A DNA stretch of 64,000 nucleotides, taken from assembly GCA_035715725.1 (NCBI GenBank), contig DASTKT010000165.1:18909-82908 (forward strand), in the 5' to 3' direction. How positions within the stretch are numbered: position 1 is the stretch's first letter; every line of letters begins with the position of its first letter. This DNA comes from JADGGV01 sp035715725. Lineage in GTDB: Bacteria; Gemmatimonadota; Gemmatimonadetes; Longimicrobiales; RSA9. Positions 48,734-60,614 of the stretch are shown piece after piece. Under the pieces are notes generated by a model. That model had not been told where the DNA came from. It saw only the letters and a program-made list of their open reading frames with translations, and searched no databases. The position numbers were made by a program, and so were the translations under genes.

Positions 48734-51225
48734 TTAGAAGCCGGGCCCGAACTTGAAGTGGAGCTGCCAGCCCGGCCGATCCTTGTCGAACCCGTAGGCG
48801 TAGTCGAGACCCAGGGGCCCGAACGGCGTCACGATCGTCGCACCGAAGCCGGCGCCACGCAGCAGCCGGGTCGGGTTGATCTCGCCCGGCGAGCGCCACA
48901 GGTTGCCGGCGTCGTAGAAGAGCGAAAGCGACAGGTTGTCGTTGATCCGCGCCGCGAACTCGGAGCTCAGGCGAATGTACGCGTCGCCCAGCCGGTCCTG
49001 CAGCGGCGGACAGTCGGAGGCCGTATCGCTGCACTTCGGGACGTAGCCGAGCGGCGTGATCGTCGATTCATCGTAGCCGCGCAGCGGACGACCGAACTGC
49101 ACGCCGCCCATCCAGAACCGCTCGAACGGGAAGTTGCTTGCGTTCCCGGTGATCGCGCCGGCCTCGGCCGACATCCCCAGCGTGAAGCGCACCGGCCGGG
49201 CACCCGGCCGACCACCACCCAGGCTCGCCACCGGGACGTACCACGCGCCGTTCAGCGTGTACTTCTGGAAGTTCGCGTCGCCGCCGAACGGGCCGCCGTT
49301 GACGTCGACCTCGAGCTCCTGCTTCGTCCCGACCGTCGGGAATACCGGGCTGTCCAGCGTGTTGCGCACCAGATTCAGCGTCACCGTGCTCTGGTACCCC
49401 GGCGGCAGTCCGAAGATAGAGGAGCCGGCCGCCTCGTCGAACGCCTTGTAGGTCGTCCGGGCGAGCGAATAGCCGAGGAATACCCGGGTGCGCCCCGAAC
49501 GGTCCCCGGGGAGCGGGAAGCCGAAGCGGAACGAGCCGCCGGTGCGGCGCCGCCGCCCCTCGGATGCGAACGGGAAGAAGCGGTCGTAGGAGCTGAAGAC
49601 CGAGGCCGACCCGCTGATCAGCGAGCCGAAGATGGCCGGGTCGGTGTAGCTGGCCTCCAGGTTGTTCGCGTACTGCCCGAACTCCCAGCGCAGGTGGCCC
49701 GCCTTCGCCTGGCCGAACAGGTTCGGCTGGTCGTACCCCAGGAAGCCCGACAGGCCGGCGTAGCCGCCGATCGCGGTCCCGAAGTTCACCGAGCCCGTCT
49801 GCTTCTCCTTCACGTCGAACGTGAGGTCGACGTCGCCCTTGTCGTTCGGGTCGATCTTCGGCATCGGCAACGGGCTCTCGAAGAAGCCCAGCGCCATGAT
49901 GTTGCGGTAGCTCTGGATGAGCAGCTCCTCGCTGTACACGTCGCCCGGCAGCAGCAGGATCTGCTCGCGGATCACCCGCTCGTGCGTGAACGTGTTGCCG
50001 TTGATCGTGACCCGGTTCACGTACGCCGGCTGTCCCTCCTGGATCTCCCAGGCGACGTTCACCGTCGGCTCGCCCTTTGCCGAGGTGTCGCGCACGATCA
50101 CCGGCTCGACCCGCGCGTACAGGTACCCCTGGTTGCTGTAGAGCTGCCGGACCCGGTCCGTCGCCTTCTCGAACGCGCCCGCGTCGAACACCGGCTGGGA
50201 GCTCGTGTCCCGCCCGGCCAACCCCAACCCCGCCAGCAGCCCGCCACGGTCCTGCTCGAAGTACTTCTTCAGCTCCTCCGACGGGAAGTGGTGGTTCCCC
50301 CGGATGTCGAAGTCCGACAGCCGGTAGCGCTCCCCCTCGTCCACCTTGATGACGAGCTTCGCCTTGCCGGTGTTGGGGTCCACCGCCAGCGAGTCGCCGG
50401 TCACGCTCGCGTCGATGTAGCCCCGCGCCGCGTAGAACGCCGGGATGTTCTCCCGCACGTCCTTCCGCACCCGCTCCTCGTCGTACGTCCCCTGCCGGAA
50501 CCAGAGGAAGCCCTCCGGCTTCGTCTGCATCGCGCCCTTGAGCGACGACTCCTGGAACACCTTGTTCCCCTCGAAGCCGACATCCGCGACGGCGACGCGG
50601 TGTCCCTCGTCCACGTCGAAGATCAGCCGGTACGTTCCCGTCCTCCCGGGGACCTCCTCCAGGTGGTGCTCCACCTTCCGTGCCGCGAAGCCCTTGTCGG
50701 CCAAAAGCTTCCGGGCCCGCGCCTCCGCCTGCGCCACCTTCTCCGGCTGCAACGGCATCCCCGCCCGCAGGTGCAGCGTATCGGTGATCGCGCCCGGGCT
50801 CACGTGCTCCAGGCCGCGGAACCGGATCTCCGAGATGAACGGCCGCTCCTTCACCTCCACGACGAGCGTGATCGGTGCGTTCGGTGCCGTGGGGTCGGCC
50901 CCCTGCGCCAGCACGCGGACATCGTCGTAGTTCCCGGTGGCGTAGAGCCGGCGCACCCCCCGCTCGATCGCCCGGTACGTGATCGTGTCACCGGCCTGGA
51001 TCCCGAGCGTGGCGCGCACGTCCTCCGGCTTCTGGCGCGCCGCGCCCTGCACCTCGACCCCGATGATCGGGACTCGCGCGACCTCCGCGCCGGGCGTCGG
51101 CTGCTGTGGTTGCTGCGCACCCAGCGGCCGCGCCGCCGGTCCCACGAGTGCCAACGCCACGAGGGCCGCCGCACCGGCGGCGGCCCTCAGGCCCAGGCGA
51201 TTCTGATCTAGCGGGCTACCTGCGT

Positions 51226-51229
<4 letters not shown>
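48734..51229 (-). CDS. bamA: Outer-membrane assembly factor BamA
   Basis: An 831-residue Omp85 protein. A signal peptide is followed by five POTRA domains at about 45-420 (first: VPIIGVEVQGAARQKPEDVR; later FEGNKVFQESSLKGAMQTKP and VTINGNTFTHERVIREQILL) and a 16-stranded beta-barrel. The barrel has the lid-loop motif FGRPLRGYDES and a closing strand ending in Phe (GWQLHFKFGPGF). It is the essential core of outer-membrane protein insertion. Its ATG overlaps the clpC stop (ATGA), an unusual coupling of a protease chaperone to Bam. Confidence 0.97.
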
Positions 51230-53700
<2,471 letters not shown>

Positions 53701-53744
53701 GGAAGTCCTCGTCGCCGGAGACTCACCCTACGCTTCAGCCCGCC

Positions 53745-54863
53745 TCACGCGCCCGGACGTCGCCCGCGAGCGTCCTGGTCGGCGGACACCTGCCCTTCCG
53801 TACCGAGAATGCGCCGGACGTACGATGCCCGATGCAAATCGCTCTCCGTCTCGGTGAGCCCGCGTCCTGCCGCCTGCTCCAGGTGCGCGGCCTGGCTGTA
53901 GATCATGATCTTGTTCAGGGTGTATACACGAAGCCCTGCGAGCAAGTTCATGCTCACGCCCAGCCGCACGCCGCTCAGCAGGTTCATCACCTCGTCGAAG
54001 GAGACGGCGCGCGCGTAGCGCAGCAGGCCGTACGCCCTCCAAATCTTGTCCTCCATCACCGAACGGGCGTCCCGCATGAGCACGTCCCGCGCCTGGAGCT
54101 CCTTCTCGATGACCGTCATCGCCACCTTCCGCAGGTGGTCGATCAGGTCCTCCTCGCTCTTGCCCAGCGTCGTCTGGTTCGAGATCTGGAAGAAGTTGCC
54201 GACCACCTCCGAGCCCTCGCCGTACAGCCCCCGGAACGTCAGCCCCATCTGTCCCAGCCCCTGCAGGACCTTGCCGATCTCCTTCGTCAGCACGAGCCCC
54301 GGGAGGTGGATCAGGAGGGAGGCCCGCAGCCCGGTCCCGACGTTCGTCGGGCAGCTCGTGAGATACCCGAACTCATGGTGGTACGCCAGCGGGAGCTCGC
54401 CGCCCAGCTCCTCGTCCACGCCGTCGACCATCTGGAACGCTTCCTCCAGGCAGAGCCCGGACATCAGGCACTGCAGCCGGAGGTGGTCCTCCTCGTTGAC
54501 CATCAGGCCGACGTTCTCCCGGGCGCTCACGATCAACCCCGAGCCTCGCGGTGGACCTTCCGTCCCCTCCCCCGCCAGCTCGCGCGAGATCAGGTGCCGC
54601 TCCAGCAGAACCTGCCGCGAGAGCGGCGTCAGCTCCGACAGGTCCACGGCCATGCCGCCGCGCAGGCCGGTGCTGATCTCCGCGGCCTGACGCACCCGCT
54701 CGAAGATCTGCTCCCGCTCCCGCTCCCGCAGGCGCGGCCCGAACGTATGCCCCTGGAGGTTTCGCGCCAACCGCACGCGCGTGGAGAGCACCACGTCCGC
54801 GTGCGGCCCGCGGCTCTCCAACCAGCCGAGGCCGAAGTCCTGGAGCCCGCTGAGGTCCTGCAT
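53745..54863 (-). CDS. mcsB: Protein arginine kinase McsB
   Basis: A 372-residue guanidino-phosphotransferase-fold kinase. It shows VVLSTRVRLARNLQGHTF (ATP and start motif), a catalytic Cys region YLTSCPTNVGTGLRAS, and RLQCLMSGLCLEEAF, with a C-terminal domain containing MEDKIWRAYGLLRYARAVSF. McsB marks proteins with phospho-arginine for degradation by ClpCP. It starts 2 nt after mcsA and is 44 nt before clpC, the same order as in Bacillus. Confidence 0.95.
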   Translation of the reverse strand: MQDLSGLQDFGLGWLESRGPHADVVLSTRVRLARNLQGHTFGPRLREREREQIFERVRQAAEISTGLRGGMAVDLSELTPLSRQVLLERHLISRELAGEGTEGPPRGSGLIVSARENVGLMVNEEDHLRLQCLMSGLCLEEAFQMVDGVDEELGGELPLAYHHEFGYLTSCPTNVGTGLRASLLIHLPGLVLTKEIGKVLQGLGQMGLTFRGLYGEGSEVVGNFFQISNQTTLGKSEEDLIDHLRKVAMTVIEKELQARDVLMRDARSVMEDKIWRAYGLLRYARAVSFDEVMNLLSGVRLGVSMNLLAGLRVYTLNKIMIYSQAAHLEQAAGRGLTETESDLHRASYVRRILGTEGQVSADQDARGRRPGA

Positions 54864-54865
54864 CG

Positions 54866-55363
54866 CTACTGCGCCGCCTCGAGTTCGCGAATCATGTCCC
54901 GCAGCTTCGCCGCGCGCTCGAAGTCCTCGCTCGAGACCGCCCGGTCCAGCTTGCGCCGGAGCCCCGCCAACCGCTCCTGCCGCTGCGCCCGCGTCGGGTC
55001 CGGCGGCAGGTAGACCTTCCCCAGGTGTTGCGTCCCGCCGTGGAGCCGTCGCAGCAGCCCCCGCAGGTGTGGCTCGAACGTGACGTAGCAGTGCGAGCAG
55101 CCCAGGCGCCCGGTCTTCTTGAAGTCTTCCAGCTTGAGCCCGCAGAACACGCACGGGCCGCCGATCGTCGCTTCCATCGCCCCGCTCTTCCCCATCTGTG
55201 CAAGAAAGTCGGCGAGCGGGAGGTTCCCGACGCTGACCCCGGGCTCGAGGCCCTTTGCCGCGGCGCACGCCTCACACAGATGAAACGTGCTCATCTGGTT
55301 GTTCACGATCTGCGTGAGGTGGATGATCGCCTCGTTCTCGCCGCAATGGTCGCACAGCATCAT
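54866..55363 (-). CDS. mcsA: McsA-type zinc-binding activator of McsB
   Basis: A 165-residue protein with zinc-binding Cys pairs (LCDHCGENEA, LCEACAAAKG, CVFCGLKLED, CSHCYVTFEP) and a C-terminal UVR motif (SEDFERAAKLRDMIRELEAA) that would contact ClpC. In Firmicutes McsA stimulates McsB. It lies 3 nt after lolD and 2 nt before mcsB, so it is cotranscribed with the Lol genes. Confidence 0.94.
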   Translation of the reverse strand: MMLCDHCGENEAIIHLTQIVNNQMSTFHLCEACAAAKGLEPGVSVGNLPLADFLAQMGKSGAMEATIGGPCVFCGLKLEDFKKTGRLGCSHCYVTFEPHLRGLLRRLHGGTQHLGKVYLPPDPTRAQRQERLAGLRRKLDRAVSSEDFERAAKLRDMIRELEAAQ

Positions 55364-55366
55364 GGG

Positions 55367-56143
55367 TCACGCCGGGTAGAAGCTCCGCAGCTGGCAATCC
55401 TTGACGAGGAGGATGCGGTCCGCCCGATCCGCCAGCTCGCGGTTGTGCGTCGCCAGAACCATGGCGACGCCGTGATCGGCACGCAACCGGAAAAACAGGT
55501 CGTGCAGCTGCTCGCTGGTGTGCGAGTCCAGGTTGCCGCTGGGCTCGTCCGCCAGCAGGACCACGGGCCGGTTCGCCAGCGCGCGCGCCACCGCGACACG
55601 CTGCTGCTCGCCGCCGGACAGCTCCGAGGGCCGGTGCGTCAGCCGCCTCCCCAGCCCCACCGCGTCGAGCAGCTCCCGAGCCCGCTCCGCCGCCGCCGCT
55701 GGCTCGGCGCCGGCGATGAGCTGCGGGATCATCACGTTCTCCAGCGCCGAGAACTCCCGCAGGAGGTGGTGGAACTGGAAGACGAAGCCGATACGGCGGT
55801 TCCGCACCGCGGCCAGCTCCCTCTCGGGGAGCATGGCCAGGTCCTGCCCGTCCAGCAGGACGGCGCCCGCGCTCGGCCGATCGAGGCCGCCCAGCAGGTG
55901 CAGCAGCGTGGATTTCCCGGCGCCGCTCGCGCCGATCACCGCGACCGCTTCCCCGGGAGCGACGCGGACCTCTACCCCGTCCAGGACGGTGAGTTCGCTC
56001 CCATCCTCCTCGGTGTAGGTCTTCCGCAGCCCCCGCCCCTCGATGGCCGCCGGCGCGGCCGCCGGCGCGACCGCGGCATCCGCGGCCAGCGCCGCCGCGG
56101 CGGCGCTCTCCGCCTCCCGTGCGCTCGCCCCGGGATCACTCAT
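55367..56143 (-). CDS. lolD: LolD-type ABC transporter ATPase
   Basis: A 258-residue ATPase with an Ala-rich N-terminal extension of about 30 residues. The nucleotide-binding domain has Walker A IGASGAGKSTLLHLLGGLD, signature LSGGEQQRVAVARALA, Walker B VVLLADEPSGNLD and a switch His in VLATHNREL. With LolC it extracts lipoproteins from the inner membrane. The start overlaps the lolC stop by 8 nt. Confidence 0.94.
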   Translation of the reverse strand: MSDPGASAREAESAAAAALAADAAVAPAAAPAAIEGRGLRKTYTEEDGSELTVLDGVEVRVAPGEAVAVIGASGAGKSTLLHLLGGLDRPSAGAVLLDGQDLAMLPERELAAVRNRRIGFVFQFHHLLREFSALENVMIPQLIAGAEPAAAAERARELLDAVGLGRRLTHRPSELSGGEQQRVAVARALANRPVVLLADEPSGNLDSHTSEQLHDLFFRLRADHGVAMVLATHNRELADRADRILLVKDCQLRSFYPA

Positions 56144-57383
56144 GCCGGATCGCCTCCACCGGGAGCAGGCGGGACGCCTGCCGCGCCGGGTAGATGGTGG
56201 CCGCGAAGGCGACCAGGATGCTCAGCCCCACGATGGAGAGCACGTCCAGCGGCTCCAGCGCCACCGGGAGCGTGTCGATGAAGTAGACGTCGCCGGGGAG
56301 CGAGATGAAGTGGTACTTCCCGAGGAGCCAGACGAGGCCCAGGCCGCCGACGGCGCCCAGCAGCGTGCCGATCACGCCGATCGCCAGCCCCTGCAGCATG
56401 AAGATCCGGAGCACCGTCGCGTCGGTCATGCCCATCGACTTCAGGATGCCGATCTCGCGCGTCTTGTCCGTCACCACCATGATCAGCTGGGTGATGATGT
56501 TGAAGGCGGCGACGAGGACGATCAGGAAGAGGATGACGCCCATGGCCAGCTTCTCCAGCTTGAGCGCCGAGAAGAGGGACTGGTTGAGGGTCATCCAGTC
56601 CGTCGTCCAGTACGGGAAGCCGAGGTGTCGGCTGATGGTGTCCCCGACGACGCTGGCGTGCCACGGATCGCGCACGTTCACGGCGATCCCGCTCACCGTG
56701 TCCGGCCCGATGCCCAGCAGGTCCTGCACCGCCGGGATCGAGGCGTACAGGTTCTGAGTATCGTACTCGTACATCCCGGTCGTGAACAGCCCCGTGACCT
56801 CGAACTGCCGCAGGCGGGGAACGATGTCGCCGAGCGGGCCGCGCTTGATGCTCTCGAACGAGGCCATGGTGACCGTGTCGCCGGCGAGGAGCCCGAGCTT
56901 GTCGGCTAGCTTCCGGCCCACCAGCACGCCCGGTAGGCCGCTGTGGGTCGACCGCAGCGAGAGCTTCCCCGACCGGAGCTGCGCTTCGATCGTGGTCATC
57001 GGCACCCGGCTGGCCGTGGCGTCGATGCCGTAGAGCGTGCCCGGCTGCGCGTAGTCGGAGCCCGCGGTCACACCCACCTGCGTCATGATGAACGGCTCGG
57101 CCGCCACCACGCCCGGCAGCCCCTTCACGCGCCCGAAGACCGCCGGCCACTGCCCCATGCGGAAGCCCTGCCCCTGCTCGAACACGAAGATGTGAGGGTT
57201 CGTGCCGAGGATCTTCTCCTGCAGGTCGCGCTGGAGGCCGGTCATCACCGCGATCACGGTGATCAGCGCCATGACGCCGAGCAGGACGCCGCCCACGGCG
57301 ATGACCGTGATGAGCGAGAGGAACCGCCCGCGCCGCCGGGATGCAAGGTAGCGCCGCGCGATGTACCAATCGAGGCGCTTCAC
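56136..57383 (-). CDS. lolC: LolC/LolE-family lipoprotein-releasing permease
   Basis: A 415-residue permease with four membrane helices: one at 25-50 (FLSLITVIAVGGVLLGVMAL), a large periplasmic MacB-like domain, and three near the end (LAMGVILFLIVLVAAFNIIT, GLAIGVIGTLLGAVGGLGLV, VLSIVGLSILVAFAATIYPA). The family motif MVVTDKTREIGILKSMGMTD is present. One permease gene only is seen, so it may act as a LolC/E homodimer (LolF-type). The GTG start overlaps the lysS stop (GTGA). Confidence 0.94.
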   Translation of the reverse strand: MKRLDWYIARRYLASRRRGRFLSLITVIAVGGVLLGVMALITVIAVMTGLQRDLQEKILGTNPHIFVFEQGQGFRMGQWPAVFGRVKGLPGVVAAEPFIMTQVGVTAGSDYAQPGTLYGIDATASRVPMTTIEAQLRSGKLSLRSTHSGLPGVLVGRKLADKLGLLAGDTVTMASFESIKRGPLGDIVPRLRQFEVTGLFTTGMYEYDTQNLYASIPAVQDLLGIGPDTVSGIAVNVRDPWHASVVGDTISRHLGFPYWTTDWMTLNQSLFSALKLEKLAMGVILFLIVLVAAFNIITQLIMVVTDKTREIGILKSMGMTDATVLRIFMLQGLAIGVIGTLLGAVGGLGLVWLLGKYHFISLPGDVYFIDTLPVALEPLDVLSIVGLSILVAFAATIYPARQASRLLPVEAIRHE

Positions 57384-58939
57384 TCCTGCCCCTCCCGCTC
57401 CGGTCGCATCGTGGGGAACAGGATCACGTCACGGATCGAGGCCTGGTCGGTGAGCAGCATCACCAGCCGGTCGACGCCGATGCCGACGCCGCCCGTCGGC
57501 GGCATGCCGTACTCCAGTGCACGGATGTAGTCCTCGTCCAGCGTCTGCGCTTCCTCGTCGCCGGCCTCCCGCAGCCGGACCTGCGCCAGGAAGCGGTCGC
57601 GCTGGTCGATGGGGTCGTTCAGCTCGCTGAACGCGTTCGCCAGCTCCCGGCTCGCCACCATCAGCTCGAAGCGCTCCACGAGCCGCGGGTCGCCGCGCTT
57701 CGGCTTCGCCAGCGGCGAGAGCTCGCGCGGGTAGTCGGTGATGAAGACCGGCTGCTGCAGATGTGGCTCCACCAGCTCCTTGAACAGCTCGTCGATGAGC
57801 TTCGGCCGACTCATCGCGTCGGCGTCGGCGATCCCGGCGCCGCGCGCCGCGGCATGCAGCGCGCCGTCGTCCATGGCCTCCACGTCGAGCCCGCCATACT
57901 CCAACAGCGCCTGGAAGTAGGGGAGCCGCCGAAACGGCGGCGTGAAGTCGATCTCGACACCCTGGTGCAGGAGCCGCCGGCCGCCGCCGGTCACGAGCTC
58001 CACGAGCTCGACCAGGAGCTGCTCCACGAGGCCCATGATGTCCTCGTAGTCCGCGAACGCCTGGTACCACTCGAGCATCGTGAACTCGGGGTTGTGCGTC
58101 CGGTCGATGCCCTCGTTGCGGAAGTCCTTCGAGATCTCGTACACCCGCTCCAGCCCGCCGACGATCAGCCGCTTCAGGTACAGCTCGTCCGCAATGCGAA
58201 GGTACAACCGCATGTCCAGCGCGTTGTGGTGCGTGACGAACGGCCGGGCCGACGCGCCCCCGTACAGCGGCTGGAGCACCGGCGTCTCCACCTCGATGAA
58301 CCCTCGCTCGTCCAGGAACCGGCGGATCGCGCTCACGATGCGCGAGCGGGCCACGAACACGTCCCGCACCTCCGGGTTCACCGCCAGGTCTGCGTAGCGT
58401 TGGCGGTAGCGCTGCTCCACGTCGACGAACCCGCTGTGCACGCGGCGCTCCCCCGTCTCCTCGTCGAGCTCCTCCTTCCCCAGCGGCAGCGGGCGGAGTG
58501 ATTTCGCGAGCAGCTCGAAGGAGCGGACCAGCACGGTGGGCTCGCCGGTGCGCGTGCGCATCAGTGTGCCCTCGCCGCCGATCCAGTCGCCGATGTCGAG
58601 CAGGTCGAGCAGGCCGTACCGCTCCTCGCCGAGCTCCGCGACCTTGAAGTAGAGCTGGATCCGCCCGCTCCGGTCCGCCAGGTGCGCGAACGTCGTCTTG
58701 CCGTGGCTGCGCAGCGCGACCAGCCGGCCGGCGACCCGCACGCTCGGCCCCGTCCCGCCCTCGCTCAGCCCACCGGCGGCCTCGCCCGCCTCCAGGGCGT
58801 CACGTGCCGCGGCGGCGTCGTGCGTGACCTCGTACCCATAGGCGAAGGGCGCGACTCCGCGCGCCCTCAGCTCCTCCAGCTTGCCGAGCCGGTCCTCGAC
58901 GACCTGGCTCCGCCTCACCACCCCTTCCTCACGTCGCAC
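57380..58939 (-). CDS. lysS: Lysyl-tRNA synthetase, class II
   Basis: A protein of about 519 residues: an OB-fold anticodon domain (VRVAGRLVALRSHGKTTFAH) and a class II catalytic core with motif 1 region FIEVETPVLQPLYGGASARP, motif 2 FRNEGIDRTHNPEFTMLEWY and motif 3 GGVGIGVDRLVMLLTD. The GTG at 58939 overlaps prfB by 11 nt. A GTG at 58921 with GAGG 5 nt upstream is an equally likely start, giving six fewer residues. Confidence 0.97.
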   Translation of the reverse strand: MRREEGVVRRSQVVEDRLGKLEELRARGVAPFAYGYEVTHDAAAARDALEAGEAAGGLSEGGTGPSVRVAGRLVALRSHGKTTFAHLADRSGRIQLYFKVAELGEERYGLLDLLDIGDWIGGEGTLMRTRTGEPTVLVRSFELLAKSLRPLPLGKEELDEETGERRVHSGFVDVEQRYRQRYADLAVNPEVRDVFVARSRIVSAIRRFLDERGFIEVETPVLQPLYGGASARPFVTHHNALDMRLYLRIADELYLKRLIVGGLERVYEISKDFRNEGIDRTHNPEFTMLEWYQAFADYEDIMGLVEQLLVELVELVTGGGRRLLHQGVEIDFTPPFRRLPYFQALLEYGGLDVEAMDDGALHAAARGAGIADADAMSRPKLIDELFKELVEPHLQQPVFITDYPRELSPLAKPKRGDPRLVERFELMVASRELANAFSELNDPIDQRDRFLAQVRLREAGDEEAQTLDEDYIRALEYGMPPTGGVGIGVDRLVMLLTDQASIRDVILFPTMRPEREGQE

Positions 58940-60036
58940 GGGCTCCGAACTCCTTCAGGTACGCCTCGATGAACGGGTCGATGTCGCCGTTCATGACCCG
59001 CTGGATGTCGCCGATCTTCAGCTCCGTCCGATGATCGGTGACCTGCGTATAGGGCTGGAACACGTAGGAGCGGATCTGGTTCCCCCACGCGATGTCCGTC
59101 TTCTCCGACTCCAGCTTCGCCCGCTCCTCCTCGCGACGCTCCAGCTCGCGCTGGTACAGGGCGGCCTTCAGCATCTTCATCGCCGTCGCCTTGTTCTGGA
59201 ACTGGCTGCGCTCGTTCTGGCAGGCGACGACGATGCCCGTCGGCTCGTGCGTGATGCGGACCGCGGAGCTCGTCTTGTTGACGTGCTGCCCACCGGCGCC
59301 CGAGGCCCGATAGACGTCGACGCGCAGGTCCTTCTCCTCGATCTCGATCTCGATGTCGTCGTCCACGAGCGGGTAGACGAAAACGCTGGCGAACGAGGTG
59401 TGCCGGCGGCTCTGCGCATCGAACGGCGAGATCCGGACGAGCCGGTGCACGCCCTTCTCGGCCTTCAGGTAGCCGTAGGCGTACTCCCCCTTGATCTCCA
59501 GGCTGACGCTCTTGATGCCGGCCTCTTCCCCGGGCAGCAGGTCGAGCACCGTGACCTCGTAGTCGTGCCGCTCCGCCCAGCGCGAGTACATGCGCATGAG
59601 CATCTCCGCCCAGTCCTGCGACTCCGTGCCGCCGGCGCCAGGGTGGATCGTGAGCAGCGCATCCCGGAAATCATCGGAGCCGCGGAGCATCGTGCGCAGC
59701 TCGAGCCGCTCCAGCTCCGTGTCCAGCGTGGCCACTTCCTGGCTCCATTCGGCCTCGAGCTGCGGGTCCTGCTCCAGCTCGAGGAGCGCGCCCAGCTCCG
59801 CGAGGTCCGCCACCTTGCGGGAGAGCGCGTTGTACGGCTCGACCCAGCCCTTCAGCTCCTTCACGCGCGCGATCGCCTCCCGCGCCGTCTCCTGGTCCTC
59901 CCAGAAGCCGGGCTCCGCCATGCGCGCTTCCAGCGTCGAGAGCTCTACCCGCTTGTTCTCGACGTCAAAGATACCCTCCCAGCGCCTGCACGCGCTCGCG
60001 CTGGTCGGTCAGCTTTTCCTTCAGCTCCGTCGCCAT
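58929..60036 (-). CDS. prfB: Peptide chain release factor 2 with programmed +1 frameshift
   Basis: RF2 is read in two parts: 60036 to 59968 (22 codons plus the slippery CTT) and, after skipping T at 59967, 59966 to 58929, giving about 368 residues. The frame-0 part ends at CTT-TGA; the +1 frame continues GAC GTC GAG AAC. The mature protein has the SPF codon-recognition motif (RISPFDAQSRRHTSFAS) and GGQ (RASGAGGQHVNKT). It recognises UGA and UAA stops. GAGGAGCG precedes the ATG. An ATG at 59921 would give a truncated form lacking the first domain part. Confidence 0.96.
59964..59980 (-). promoter_or_regulatory. prfB programmed frameshift site
   Basis: The minus strand reads GGGAGGGTATCTTTGAC: an internal Shine-Dalgarno-like GGAGGG, 3 nt, then the slippery CTT followed by in-frame TGA and C. 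This is the canonical autoregulatory site at which low RF2 causes +1 slippage and full-length synthesis. Confidence 0.95.
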
Positions 60037-60059
60037 GTCGCTCCTCGTCCTCTAACACG

Positions 60060-60137
60060 TGAGGCCGTCCCCGCGGACGGCCTCATGACGTCGTCGAAAC
60101 AACACCGAAATCTAACGGAATCAGGCGCTCGCGGCAA
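60060..60137 (-). promoter_or_regulatory. Promoter and leader hairpin of prfB operon
   Basis: On the minus strand TTGCCG (60132-60137), a 16-nt spacer and TTAGAT (60110-60115) form a promoter that matches the one before the DUF512 gene in spacing and -10 box. A perfect 11-bp hairpin TGAGGCCGTCC/GGACGGCCTCA (60060-60085) lies downstream, 24 nt before the start codon. It may be a leader structure or the terminator of the upstream gene. Confidence 0.6.
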
Positions 60138-60161
60138 CCGACCGAGGCCGCCGCCGCGGCC

Positions 60162-60614
60162 TCAGAACACGCGGTTCCCGTCCGCCAGGATCTCGTTCAG
60201 CGCGCGCCGGAAATGCGGCGTGCCCTTGGCGAGCTCGTCGCCGACCTGGGCGACGTACTCCTCCCAGCTCTTCAGTACTTCGTCGCGGAACTCGTTCCGC
60301 AGCGCGCCGGTGGCGAGCGCCCGGTCGCGCCGGTCGCGGTGATAGGCGACGATGTCGGAGACGAGCGCCCGGGCGATCCGCTGCGCGCGCGCGTTCGGGT
60401 CCTGCGCGCCGAAGAACGAGCGGACCGGTCGCGCCGCCGGGGCGGCGGGGGCGGGGGCCGCGGCCACGACGGGGGCCGGCGCGGGGGCGGCGCCATCGCG
60501 CGTCAGCAGGAACACACCCTGGCAGCGGGCGCAGCGGACCCGCACGCCGTCGGCGGGGACGCGCCTCGGGTCGACGCGGTAGAGCGCCTGGCATTCCGTG
60601 CAGTTGATGTTCAT
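60162..60614 (-). CDS. MJ0042-type zinc-ribbon protein
   Basis: A 150-residue protein. The N-terminal 36 residues form an MJ0042-type zinc finger (NINCTECQALYRVDPRRVPADG, then VRCARCQGVF). An Ala/Pro spacer of about 30 residues follows, then a helical domain (RAQRIARALVSDIVAYHRDR, VLKSWEEYVAQVG, FRRALNEILADG). In other proteobacteria-like species this finger often heads envelope-associated proteins. The ATG overlaps the stop of the GGDEF gene (ATGA), so it may work in the same signalling step. Confidence 0.82.
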   Translation of the reverse strand: MNINCTECQALYRVDPRRVPADGVRVRCARCQGVFLLTRDGAAPAPAPVVAAAPAPAAPAARPVRSFFGAQDPNARAQRIARALVSDIVAYHRDRRDRALATGALRNEFRDEVLKSWEEYVAQVGDELAKGTPHFRRALNEILADGNRVF

